A DNA stretch of 64,000 nucleotides from Acidobacteriota bacterium (GTDB lineage Bacteria > Acidobacteriota > Vicinamibacteria > Vicinamibacterales > 2-12-FULL-66-21), in NCBI GenBank assembly GCA_003222675.1, contig QHWT01000040.1:1-64000 (forward strand), written 5' to 3'. The position numbers were made by a program, and so were the translations under genes. This document shows positions 47,500-56,026 of this stretch, piece by piece; positions within the stretch are counted from its first letter, which is position 1, and each line of letters begins with the position of its first letter. Under the pieces are notes generated by a model. That model was not told the DNA's origin, made no database searches, and worked only from the letters and a program-made list of their open reading frames with translations.

Positions 47500-47555
47500 G
47501 CCGGGTCTAAAGACCCGGCCTTCCGCCTCAGGGGTCCACAAGACCCGGCCTACTC
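47500..47555. repeat. PGLKTRP-type hairpin element, copy 2 (variant)
   Basis: GCCGGGTCTAAAGACCCGGC, then CAGGGGTCCACAAGACCCGGCCTAC, between convergent genes. Confidence 0.75.
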
Positions 47556-47908
47556 TGAAAATACGTATCCGTGTGATCCAGCCAGTCCTGGCGGATCGGA
47601 CTGAAGACATCGAGCTCGAACGTGTCGTCGAGCGCTTCGGCCTGGTGCTGGACCCAGGACGGAATATGAAGGACTTCCCCTTCTCGCACCGTGATCTCTT
47701 CCCCGCCGATGAGGAACTTCAACGCCCCCTGCAGCACGTACGTCATCTGCTCGCTCTCGTGCGAGTGCATCGGCACGAGCGCGCCTTTTTTCAGGTAAAC
47801 CTGCGCGAGCATCTCGCGCTCGCCCGTGACGATCTTGCGCGAGATCATCTCGGTCACCTTCTCGAGCGCCAACTCGTCCCACCGATACAGGCTGACGGTG
47901 CCGTGCAT
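47528..47908 (-). CDS. Cupin-domain protein
   Basis: [52 protein letters not shown]. Confidence 0.87.
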   Translation of the reverse strand: MHGTVSLYRWDELALEKVTEMISRKIVTGEREMLAQVYLKKGALVPMHSHESEQMTYVLQGALKFLIGGEEITVREGEVLHIPSWVQHQAEALDDTFELDVFSPIRQDWLDHTDTYFQSRPGLVDP

Positions 47909-47933
47909 CCAAAAAACCCCGAAAAGACGGGCG

Positions 47934-47967
47934 ATTATACCCTGCGGCCGGCGGCACGCCGTATAAT
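47934..47967. promoter_or_regulatory. Divergent -10-like boxes between cupin (-) and E1 (+)
   Basis: TATAAT on + at 47962-47967; ATTATA (TATAAT on -) at 47934-47939. Confidence 0.45.
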
Positions 47968-47976
47968 TGTCGCCAC

Positions 47977-50115
47977 ATGAAAGGCGCAGTGAGCAACGCG
48001 AAGCGCGCGACAGAAGCGCCGGAGCGGTCCTACGAGGGTCTATCGGGCGCAGACCTTTTGCGCGCCTATCGGGTCATGGTGACCTCACGCAAACTGGACG
48101 ACAAGGAGATTCAGCTCAAGAACCAGAGCCTCATCTTCTTTCAAATCAGCGGCGCCGGACACGAAGCGGTGCTCGTCGCGGCCGGGATGACGTTGAAGCC
48201 GTCACACGACTGGTTCTATCCCTATTACCGCGATCGGGCGCTCTGCCTGATGCTCGGAGTCACGCCGCTGGAGATGCTCATGAGCGCTGTAGGCGCGAAG
48301 GACGATCCAAGCTCCGGCGGGCGGCAGATGCCCTCACACTGGGGACACAAAGGCCTGAACATCGTCTCGCAGTCGAGTCCTACGGGCACGCAGTGCCTGC
48401 AGGCGATCGGCTGCGCGGAAGCAGGCCGTCTCTACGACGAGATCGCGGAGATTCCCGATCGGATCTCGAAGTTCGCGCCGCGCGAAGTGACCTACGTGTC
48501 GGTCGGCGACGGGACGACCAGCGAGGGAGAATTCTGGGAGTCGCTCAGTTCCGCGTGCACGCTCAAGCTTCCTGTCGTATGCCTCGTCGAGGATAACGGC
48601 TACGCAATCTCGGTCCCCGTCGAGGTCCAGACGCCTGGTGGCGACATCTCGAAGATCGTCAAGTCGTTTCCCGGTCTGCTCGTGCAGAGCATCGACGGCA
48701 CGGACCTCGTCGCGAGCTACAACGCCATGACGACCGCGGTCGAGTACGCGCGCGCTGGGAAAGGTCCCGCGCTCGTGCACGCGAAGGTGATCCGCCCGTA
48801 CTCCCATTCGTTGTCCGACGATGAGCGGTTGTATAAGACGGCGGACGAACGGGCGGCCGAATCGAAGCGCGATCCGATTACGCGTCTCGCCGCGTTCCTG
48901 GTGGCCGAGGGGCTCGCGTCGGAAGCGGAGCTGCACCAGATGGTCCGCGAGGTGGAAGCAGAAGTGAATGCGGCGACCGACCAGGCGATCAAGTCCGAGA
49001 AGCCAGGTCGCGAGACGGCGCAGCGATTCGTGTACTCGCCCGACATCGATCCCACAGCGTCGGCCTTCGCATCCGAGGCGGTGCTGTCCGGCAAGCCCGA
49101 TACGATGGTTGCGGCCATCAATCGGACCATGAAAGACGAGATGGCGCGCGATCCGCGTATCGTTGTCTTCGGGGAGGACGTCGCGGATTGCACGCGCGAG
49201 AGCGCGCTCGAGACCGTTCCCGGCAAGGGAGGTGTCTTCAAAGTGACGCACGGTCTGCAGCGGGCGTTTGGCAGCGCACGCGTGTTCAACTCGCCGCTGG
49301 CAGAAGCCAACATCATCGGCCGCGCGATCGGAATGGCGACGCGCGGCATCAAGCCGGTCGTCGAAATCCAGTTCTTCGATTACATCTGGCCCGCGATGAT
49401 GCAGATGCGCGACGAGATGTCGATGCTGCGGTATCGCTCGAACAACGCGTTCTCCTGCCCGATGGTCATCCGCGTGGCGACGGGCGGCTATTTGCGCGGC
49501 GGCGCGCCTTACCACAGCCAGTCGGGCGAGAGCATCTTCGCGCACTGTCCGGGCATCCGGATCGCATTCCCATCGAATGCGCAGGATGCCGCAGGCCTGC
49601 TTCGTACGGCCATCCGCTGCGACGATCCGGTCCTCTTCCTCGAGCACAAGCACCTGTATCGCCAGACCTACAACAAGGGTGAGTACCCGGGCGCCGACTA
49701 CATGGTGCCATTCGGCAAGGCGGCTGTGCGCCGCGAAGGGACGGACGTGGTGGTGCTCACTTATGGCGCGCTCGTGCAGCGGTCGCTGCTCGCCGCGCAG
49801 CAGGCGGAGAAGGAGGGCATCAGCGCGATGGTCGTCGACCTTCGAACGATTGCTCCCTTCGACTGGAACACGATCGCATGGGCAGTACGAAAGACCAATC
49901 GCGTCGTCATCGCGCACGAGGATCAGTTGACGTGCGGGTTCGGCGCCGAGCTGGCGGCCCGGATTGCCGACGAGCTCTTCGAGAGCCTCGATGCGCCCGT
50001 CCGGCGCGTGGCCGCGCTCGATACGCCCGTCGCGTACTATCCCGACCTCGAGGAAGCCATTCTTCCACAGTCGAGCGATGTGCTGAAGGCGATCCACGCG
50101 ATCGCCAGATACTGA
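47977..50115 (+). CDS. Branched-chain 2-oxoacid dehydrogenase E1, fused alpha and beta subunits
   Basis: TPP motif [36 protein letters not shown]; beta part [54 protein letters not shown]. Confidence 0.93.
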   Translation: MKGAVSNAKRATEAPERSYEGLSGADLLRAYRVMVTSRKLDDKEIQLKNQSLIFFQISGAGHEAVLVAAGMTLKPSHDWFYPYYRDRALCLMLGVTPLEMLMSAVGAKDDPSSGGRQMPSHWGHKGLNIVSQSSPTGTQCLQAIGCAEAGRLYDEIAEIPDRISKFAPREVTYVSVGDGTTSEGEFWESLSSACTLKLPVVCLVEDNGYAISVPVEVQTPGGDISKIVKSFPGLLVQSIDGTDLVASYNAMTTAVEYARAGKGPALVHAKVIRPYSHSLSDDERLYKTADERAAESKRDPITRLAAFLVAEGLASEAELHQMVREVEAEVNAATDQAIKSEKPGRETAQRFVYSPDIDPTASAFASEAVLSGKPDTMVAAINRTMKDEMARDPRIVVFGEDVADCTRESALETVPGKGGVFKVTHGLQRAFGSARVFNSPLAEANIIGRAIGMATRGIKPVVEIQFFDYIWPAMMQMRDEMSMLRYRSNNAFSCPMVIRVATGGYLRGGAPYHSQSGESIFAHCPGIRIAFPSNAQDAAGLLRTAIRCDDPVLFLEHKHLYRQTYNKGEYPGADYMVPFGKAAVRREGTDVVVLTYGALVQRSLLAAQQAEKEGISAMVVDLRTIAPFDWNTIAWAVRKTNRVVIAHEDQLTCGFGAELAARIADELFESLDAPVRRVAALDTPVAYYPDLEEAILPQSSDVLKAIHAIARY

Positions 50116-50119
50116 GGTC

Positions 50120-50264
50120 CTTCCGCCTGAAGGCGGAAGTCACAAACGTGGAAACGGTGCAGGCCGCGCGGCCCCTCGATAATCCTGTGGCTTCCGCCTT
50201 CCGCCTTCGCGCGAAGCGCTTCCGCGAGACCGCCGCAGCCTTGGCGAAGGCGGTCAGGCGGAAG
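50120..50264. repeat. Paired FRLKAE-type element with a nested CCGCCTTCGC element
   Basis: 50120 CTTCCGCCTGAAGGCGGAAGTCAC; inverted partner GTGGCTTCCGCCTT (50187-50200) ... CAGGCGGAAG (50255-50264) split by CCGCCTTCGC...GCGAAGGCGG (50201-50253). Confidence 0.8.
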
Positions 50265-51272
50265 TTTTCGCTCGTCATCGTGCTCGCGACCACCGGTGTC
50301 ATTCACTCAGATGCCCGAGACCGGATCGAGGTCCTGCGATCGATCGGCGGCCTGCCGGCGCACGTGGCCGGCGCCTTCCGCACTCCGCTCGCATTCCAGC
50401 AGGCCGATGATGGCCGGTACTTCGTATTCGATCGGCGGGCTCATGCGGTCTACACGATCACGGGAGACGATCCGCCGCGCAAGATCATCGAGGTTGGACA
50501 GGAGCAGGGACGCGTGCTCGATCCGAGCGCGTTCGATATCGATCCCGCGGACGGAACCTTCGTCATCGCAGACGCGCCAGCGGGACGGCAGCGCGTCCAG
50601 ACCTTCACCGCAAGCGGCAGTCAGCTCGGAGGATTCACGCTGCCGGGACGCGAAGTCCCGCGGCTCACGCTCGGTCCCCTCGTGCTGAACGGCGTCGGAT
50701 CGCTGCAGTTCACGGGACGCAGCGTCCTCTTGAATCAGCCCGAGCGGGGCGCGCTCGTGACGGAGCTCGCGTTCGACGGATCGACGGTGCGCGCGTTCGG
50801 CGAACTGCGCGCAACAGGCCACGAGGCCGACTCCGATCTCCACCTGGCGTTCAACGCGGGGCTGCCGCTGATCGATCCGACCGGCGGGTTCTACTTCGTT
50901 TTTCAAGCGGGGATCCCGGTGTTCCGGAAGTTCGATGCACGAGGCGCGCTGCTGTTCGAGCGCCACATCGAAGGAGCCGAGGTCGATGAGTACCTGCGCA
51001 CGATGCCAACGAGCTGGCCTCGCCACCGTACCGAAGACGGCGACGTGGTCCCATTGGTGCCGCCCGCCGTTACGACGGCCGGCGTCGATCGCGGCGGTCG
51101 CTTGTGGGTGTCGCTAGCGGCGCCATTCACCTATGTGTACGACGCATCGGGAGACAAGATTCGCACAGTGCAGTTCAAAGGGGCCGACCTGCTCACGCCA
51201 ACGAGCCTGTTCTTCACGAAAGACGACCGGATCCTGGTGACCCCAGGATGTTACGCGTTCAAAGCGCGGTAA
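50149..51272 (+). CDS. Secreted beta-propeller-like protein (start uncertain, N-terminus repeat-derived)
   Basis: DGRYFVFDRRAHAVYTI, VLDPSAFDIDPADGTFVIADAP, GRLWVSLAAPFTYVYDASGDKIRTVQF repeats resembling 6-bladed propellers. Confidence 0.55.
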
Positions 51273-51274
51273 CG

Positions 51275-51435
51275 TTTCGGGTCTCGGGCTTCAGGCCTCA
51301 GGCTTCAGGGGCTTCGGGTCTCGGGCTTCGGGTCTCGGCCTCGGGCCTCAGGCTTCGGGTCTCGGGCCTCGGGCCTCGGGCCTCGGACCTCGGACTTCGG
51401 ATCTCGGACTCGCACCTCGGACTCGCACCTCACCT
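51275..51435. repeat. Long heptamer array, unit (G/A)GG(C/T)(C/T)TC
   Basis: GGGTCTC GGGCTTC AGGCCTC AGGCTTC ... GGGCCTC GGGCCTC GGGCCTC GGACCTC GGACTTC GGATCTC. Confidence 0.92.
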
Positions 51436-51439
51436 CGAT

Positions 51440-51847
51440 TTACATCAGTTTGCCCACCGGCCCCAGATCCAGATTGAGATCGTCGGGCGCGATGTCGAAC
51501 TGTTTCGCGAGATCGAGGATGGTCTCCCGCAGCCGCATCAGCGCCAGGCCCACCGACTCGGTCTCCTCCTCTGTCAGCGTGCCGTTCTCCATTCGCCGGA
51601 TCGCCTGGCGCTCCAGCAACTGACGGATCAGTTCGACGAGCGTCAGGACGAGCTTCAGCACGGATCGCTTCACGTCCTCCGGATCCGCATTCCACCGCGG
51701 CGGGCGCTCGGCGGCCACCTGCGCAATCTGCTTGCGGATTGCGTCAATCTGCGCCGCATCGGCCGGTTGGGCCATGCGCGTCTTCCGTGCGGTCTTCCGC
51801 TGCCTGCCCGCCCCTTTGTGCCGGCTGCCTCCGGAATGCCTTTTCAT
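51440..51847 (-). CDS. gvpK: Gas vesicle protein GvpK
   Basis: PPRWNADPEDVKRSVLKLVLTLVELIRQLLERQAIRRMENGTLTEEETESVGLALMRLRETILDLAKQFDI; ATGA overlap with the upstream gene. Confidence 0.93.
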   Translation of the reverse strand: MKRHSGGSRHKGAGRQRKTARKTRMAQPADAAQIDAIRKQIAQVAAERPPRWNADPEDVKRSVLKLVLTLVELIRQLLERQAIRRMENGTLTEEETESVGLALMRLRETILDLAKQFDIAPDDLNLDLGPVGKLM

Positions 51848-52503
51848 CCCAGCAGCTCCGGTACGAAAGCATATGGAGGAAACGGGCCGCTCAGCGTAGG
51901 CACGACAGAAGATGACGATGGGATCTGCGAAGCGGCCGAAAGATATGCGTCGATGCTTTTGCGCTCCACGAGGTGGTAGAGCGTTTCAGGTAGTGCAGAA
52001 CGCGAAGGCTCGTAGCGTTCGGCCGAGATGAACGGCGCGAGGCGGCGCCGGATCGACGAGAAGCGCGGCGGAGGCGTTATCGCGCGAGCGGCACGACAGA
52101 GATACTCCGTGCCCGACATCGTATCGGGCCGTTGGATGATCGTGGCGGAGGTTCGGCGCCGGTCCCTGCGTGGCGCGCGCCATGAGAACTGGGCGCGCCC
52201 GCGCACGAGATCGAAGGCCTCTGCCAGTTCCTCGTCCTTGCCGTCGAGCGCATCAGCAATCTCTGTCGAGTCGAGGAGTGTCCCGAAGCGCACCGGCAGG
52301 ATCGCAGGGACATGCTTCCACAGCCGGGCGACGACAACGTGATGCTTTTTCAACGCGCCCAGTTCAACTGGCGGGACGTCGGCCCGCCGTTCGGCGGCGA
52401 CATAACACGCGGCCATCTCCCTCACAGCGATCGGCCCACTCAATCCCTTTCCCGCTCTTCGCAACGGCGGCGCATCGAGCAGGGCGAAGACATACCAGGC
52501 CAT
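51844..52503 (-). CDS. GvpF/GvpL family gas vesicle protein (paralog 3)
   Basis: MAWYVFALLDAPPL..VLPVRFGTLLDS..TLSGPFPPYAFVPELLG; start overlaps the preceding stop (ATGA). Confidence 0.87.
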   Translation of the reverse strand: MAWYVFALLDAPPLRRAGKGLSGPIAVREMAACYVAAERRADVPPVELGALKKHHVVVARLWKHVPAILPVRFGTLLDSTEIADALDGKDEELAEAFDLVRGRAQFSWRAPRRDRRRTSATIIQRPDTMSGTEYLCRAARAITPPPRFSSIRRRLAPFISAERYEPSRSALPETLYHLVERKSIDAYLSAASQIPSSSSVVPTLSGPFPPYAFVPELLG

Positions 52504-52856
52504 CAGCGCCTGGCGCCCGGCATCACGCGGTCCGCGGCGCACAGGAGCGCGGACAGCCGGATGTACACCAGATCGACGTTCGCGAGCGCGAGAATCACGT
52601 CGGCATTGAGCACGACACCCTTGTTGAGCAGGTTGTCGAGCACGTCGAGCAGCGTCGACTCCTCATCCTCGATCGGTCGCGCGATCCGGCGTTTCGCGGG
52701 TGGCCTGCGACTGGGTGAACTCAGGGTCAGCTTCGGAACGAGCGGCCGTTCAGGCGGTGGCGCGACTCTCGGCCTTGTCGGCGGCTTGCCGCTGACGGTC
52801 GTATGCCGCCTGCGCGGCGACACCGTGGAATACCGCGGAACGCAGGGAGGCCTCAC
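52503..52856 (-). CDS. GvpA-fold minor gas vesicle protein (GvpM/GvpS-like) with basic Pro-rich N-terminal extension
   Basis: STLLDVLDNLLNKGVVLNADVILALANVDLVYIRLSALLCAADRVM; GTG start overlaps the upstream stop (GTGA). Confidence 0.82.
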   Translation of the reverse strand: MRPPCVPRYSTVSPRRRHTTVSGKPPTRPRVAPPPERPLVPKLTLSSPSRRPPAKRRIARPIEDEESTLLDVLDNLLNKGVVLNADVILALANVDLVYIRLSALLCAADRVMPGARR

Positions 52857-53656
52857 GAGCGATCCTCGACGGCAGCGACGAAGTTATAGGCGGGCCAAGG
52901 TCCACTCAGCGTGATTCCGGCGCCCGCGCTCGCGCACGCGACAGCCTGGCGCCGTGCTTCCGCCTTGAACCGCGGGCGCGCGGCGGTTGTGACGAGAAAC
53001 GCTGCCTCGAGAAGCGGTGGGTTCAATCCCGGCTCTGGTCGACGCTCGCGTCGTCGCGCGTCACGTGCGAATCTCCGCAACCGCGCGTATGCGCGGTCCG
53101 CGGCGGTAATCGCTTCCACGCGCGCGGCTCTCGCCGCATCGCGCGCTTCCTTCCGCGCGACGAGAAAGGCTGTGCCACCTTTGTGGAAACCGCCAGTGGA
53201 TTTCGAGGTCCGGCGCGACGCTCGCGGCATGCTCTCTGTGACCGAACGCGTCACGCGAATGCCCCATTCCTCGCAGCCGGCAATATGCCGCATCGCGCGT
53301 TCCAGCGAAACGCGGCGCGCGCGCACGTCCGAGACGGCTTTGTCGGCTGACGAGAACATCGTGAACAGCTTCATCGGGAGGACCGTCGTGCCGCGCATCC
53401 GCGCGAAGTGCTCGACCACGCGTTCGTGCGCCACCGCAGCCTGTGACACCCATTCGAGATCGCGCAATCGCGGCTCGAGTCGCGATGGTCCGTAGATGTC
53501 GAGCGGCACGTCCGCCGCGATCAGCCATAACCTGGCGGCCGCCTTGACTGGTTCGGGTCGAGTTGCCCCGTCGAGCCCGCTGGGCACGCGCGCGACGGAC
53601 GGTTGCCGGGCCGCACGGACCAGACAGTAGAGATACACAGCGGAAGTCGCAGACAT
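52853..53656 (-). CDS. GvpF/GvpL family gas vesicle protein (paralog 2)
   Basis: MSATSAVYLYCLVRA..TVLPMKLFTMFSS..EWGIRV..GITLSGPWPAYNFVAAVED. Confidence 0.88.
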   Translation of the reverse strand: MSATSAVYLYCLVRAARQPSVARVPSGLDGATRPEPVKAAARLWLIAADVPLDIYGPSRLEPRLRDLEWVSQAAVAHERVVEHFARMRGTTVLPMKLFTMFSSADKAVSDVRARRVSLERAMRHIAGCEEWGIRVTRSVTESMPRASRRTSKSTGGFHKGGTAFLVARKEARDAARAARVEAITAADRAYARLRRFARDARRRERRPEPGLNPPLLEAAFLVTTAARPRFKAEARRQAVACASAGAGITLSGPWPAYNFVAAVEDRS

Positions 53657-55737
53657 CAATTGATTCGCCGCCAGAAGGACGCCCACCGCGCCAGCGACTC
53701 GACGCCATGCGGCGGTGGCACCTCGGCGGGAGCCTCGATGATAGTGTAAGGTCGTTTACCGCGGGCTCGCGTCAGCAGCAGCGTGATTTCGCGTGCCTCC
53801 GCGCGTTCGATCGTCTCGCACCTCGCGCACGTGCCCGCGCCCACCGCATTCACGATCGAGCCGGTGACGGCGATTCCGAGCCTGTCAAGCGCCTGCTGCA
53901 AGCGAATCGACTCGGCGCGCGGCAAGGCCGCCGCCCGCGTGACAATCACGAACTGCGCCTGCGAGCCGTCGCGCAGAATCGCCTCCACACGGCGCAGCCG
54001 CTTCGAGAACTGCACCAGCAATTCCGCGAGCGTGCCCGCGCCGATGATCTCGTGGTACTTGAGGAGGATGGCCATCAACGCCTGCGTCCACTCGCGCAGG
54101 AGTGCTGGTGTCTCGAGCAGCCGAAGCGCATGACCTGTGGGGGCCGTATCGGATACGATAATCTCCCCGCTTCGGGCCGAATCGGCGAGCGTGTCGGCCA
54201 CGTCTCCTATCGCGATCACCTCGTCGATGCCAGGCGGCGCGAGATCGATCAGTTTGCGGAAGGCCGCTCGATCGGCCCCGACCTGAACCGCGCCGCGCGC
54301 GATGTTCTCGAATGCCTTGTCGACCGAATCGAGATAGCGCGTCCGAAAGCGCGCAAGGCTGGCCGCCGCATCGATCTCGCGAACCCGCAGATTCCCGGGC
54401 GCACCATGGATCCCCACAGCGCGGTCGCCGATGCGTGCAGCCAGCACGTCGCCAAGCGAGTGCGCTGGATCGCTTGACAGCAGCAGGATGCGCCGATTCG
54501 GATGGCGGGAGGCCAGTTGCAGCGCAAATGCCGCCGCACATGTCGACTTCCCGACGCCGCCTTTGCCGCCAAAGAGTATCCAGCGCGAGTTCTCTGCGAA
54601 GTCTGTAAACCAGCGACCGGGATCTGACGCTTGTGTAAACGACCGACCGGGGTCTGACCCCGGTGTCCCAGAACGAACACTCCGTCGCTGCCCGCGCACG
54701 CGGCGCGCCACAGGCGGCAACGACACGGGCCGCGACCATCGCCGCATTGACCGCGCGACGGAGCGTAGCGCGCGAACGCCGCGCGGCTCGGCATCGAGCT
54801 GTGGCAGCGTGACGATTTCCACATCCGAGAAGCGCGACGCGATCGGCCGGATCGCGCGCGATTCGAACCGCCGCCGGGCATCGCACCACTCGCAGGGCTT
54901 CGGCGGAGCGGGCGTGGCCCGGTTCACCAGCAGCGATCGCACGGTGATTCCCACGCGCGCGAGCGCCGACATCGCATCGCTCGTCTCCTCGAGCGCCATC
55001 GGTTCCGGCAACGTGACCCACGTGATCCTCGTCAGCGCCTCGTCCCTCAGCCGCGCGGCGAGCGACCGGCCCTCGCCCTCGATCTCCGCGATCAACGCGT
55101 CCGCGGCATCTGCCGCGTAGCGTCCGCGCAGCGCGCTGACCACCATCCGATGGTGCGCCTGCAGGGTGTCGAGCAGCTCCGCAACCCGTTCAAGGAGGAC
55201 GGGCGTGGACAACAATCGCAGCGTATGACCGGTCGGCGCCGAGTCGACGACGACCACGTCGTAGCTGTTGGCGGCAACACGCGCAATCTCGAGCAGCCCG
55301 ATGACCTCATCGATCCCGGGCAGCGACAGCTTGAGCAGACGGCCGATATCTTCTTCGTCGAGATAGGTGCCGCGAAGCGCGATTGCGGACAGCAGGTCAC
55401 GCCGCGGGGCGAGCCATCGATCGAAGGCGCGCGTGGCGTCGAGATCCACGGCGCGGAGGCGGGGCACTCCGGCGACCGCGCGCGGCACGGAGGCTACGCG
55501 CACACCCAGGACATCACCGAGCGAGGAGGCAGGATCGGTCGAGACGAGCAGCGTGCGATTGGTGCGCGCCGCCTCGATCGCGAATGCGGCCGCGCACGTG
55601 GTTTTGCCGACGCCACCCTTGCCACCGACCAACGCAAAAGACGGAAGGCGGAACACAGAAGACGGAAGTACTTCCTTCTTCTTTCTTCCGACTTCCGTCC
55701 TGGGTCGTGTTCGTCTTCTAGTGTTCTTCGCCCTCAA
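53656..55737 (-). CDS. Tandem-fused Get3/ArsA-family ATPase (two complete domains); start uncertain (TTG 55737 or GTG 55656)
   Basis: Two GGKGGVGK(T/S)TCAAAFA P-loops, DPASSLGDVLG / DPAHSLGDVLA, DSAPTGHTLRLL / DTAPTGHALRLL, and CxxC in each half (KPCEWCDARR; GTCARCETIE). Confidence 0.92.
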   Translation of the reverse strand: MRAKNTRRRTRPRTEVGRKKKEVLPSSVFRLPSFALVGGKGGVGKTTCAAAFAIEAARTNRTLLVSTDPASSLGDVLGVRVASVPRAVAGVPRLRAVDLDATRAFDRWLAPRRDLLSAIALRGTYLDEEDIGRLLKLSLPGIDEVIGLLEIARVAANSYDVVVVDSAPTGHTLRLLSTPVLLERVAELLDTLQAHHRMVVSALRGRYAADAADALIAEIEGEGRSLAARLRDEALTRITWVTLPEPMALEETSDAMSALARVGITVRSLLVNRATPAPPKPCEWCDARRRFESRAIRPIASRFSDVEIVTLPQLDAEPRGVRALRSVARSMRRWSRPVSLPPVARRVRGQRRSVRSGTPGSDPGRSFTQASDPGRWFTDFAENSRWILFGGKGGVGKSTCAAAFALQLASRHPNRRILLLSSDPAHSLGDVLAARIGDRAVGIHGAPGNLRVREIDAAASLARFRTRYLDSVDKAFENIARGAVQVGADRAAFRKLIDLAPPGIDEVIAIGDVADTLADSARSGEIIVSDTAPTGHALRLLETPALLREWTQALMAILLKYHEIIGAGTLAELLVQFSKRLRRVEAILRDGSQAQFVIVTRAAALPRAESIRLQQALDRLGIAVTGSIVNAVGAGTCARCETIERAEAREITLLLTRARGKRPYTIIEAPAEVPPPHGVESLARWASFWRRIN
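54602..54680. repeat. 30-bp tandem repeat and 19-bp perfect palindrome encoding the Get3-Get3 linker
   Basis: 54604 TGTAAACCAGCGACCGGGATCTGACGC / 54634 TGTAAACGACCGACCGGGGTCTGACCC; palindrome ACCGGGGTCTGACCCCGGT 54646-54664. Confidence 0.88.
55634..55703. repeat. Inverted heptamer array over the gvpG-get3 junction
   Basis: AAGACGG AAGGCGG AACACAG AAGACGG AAG-TA-CTTCCTT CTTCTTT CTTCCGA CTTCCGT C. Confidence 0.85.
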
Positions 55738-56017
55738 AGGTGGCTTCGATGCCGGTGACCTTCATCTCGCCGCGAGCGATGGCAGCAGGCTGTCCGCCGC
55801 CTTGGCGTTCCTTGATCTCGCGGATCCTCGCGATGATCTCCACCTCGAGCTCGTCGAATTCTTCCTGGCTCATCTCGCCGAGCTCGACGCGCATCTGGCC
55901 CGCCAGCAGCTGATCGCGCAGCTTGCTGTCGTCGTTCATCTCGGTCTCGACGGCCGCCGCGATCTTGTCGAGCACGAAGCGAATGCCGCCGACGAGGAGA
56001 CTGTCGATGATCAGCAT
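55718..56017 (-). CDS. gvpG: Gas vesicle protein GvpG
   Basis: MLIIDSLLVGGIRFVLDKIAAAVETEMNDDSKLRDQLLAGQMRVELGEMSQEEFDELEVEIIARIREIKE. Confidence 0.9.
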   Translation of the reverse strand: MLIIDSLLVGGIRFVLDKIAAAVETEMNDDSKLRDQLLAGQMRVELGEMSQEEFDELEVEIIARIREIKERQGGGQPAAIARGEMKVTGIEATFEGEEH

Positions 56018-56026
56018 CGGCTCATG

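Noticed and set aside
48334-50097. 587-aa minus-strand ORF
   Set aside because: Antisense to the fused E1 dehydrogenase; shadow frame.
51275-51435. Possible CRISPR array
   Set aside because: Units are 7 bp, contiguous and degenerate, without unique spacers; no cas genes.
53656-55737. Arsenite efflux ATPase (ArsA proper)
   Set aside because: No arsB/arsR/arsD nearby, Get3-like CxxC in each half, and location inside the gvp operon argue for a Get3-type role; not excluded without phylogeny.
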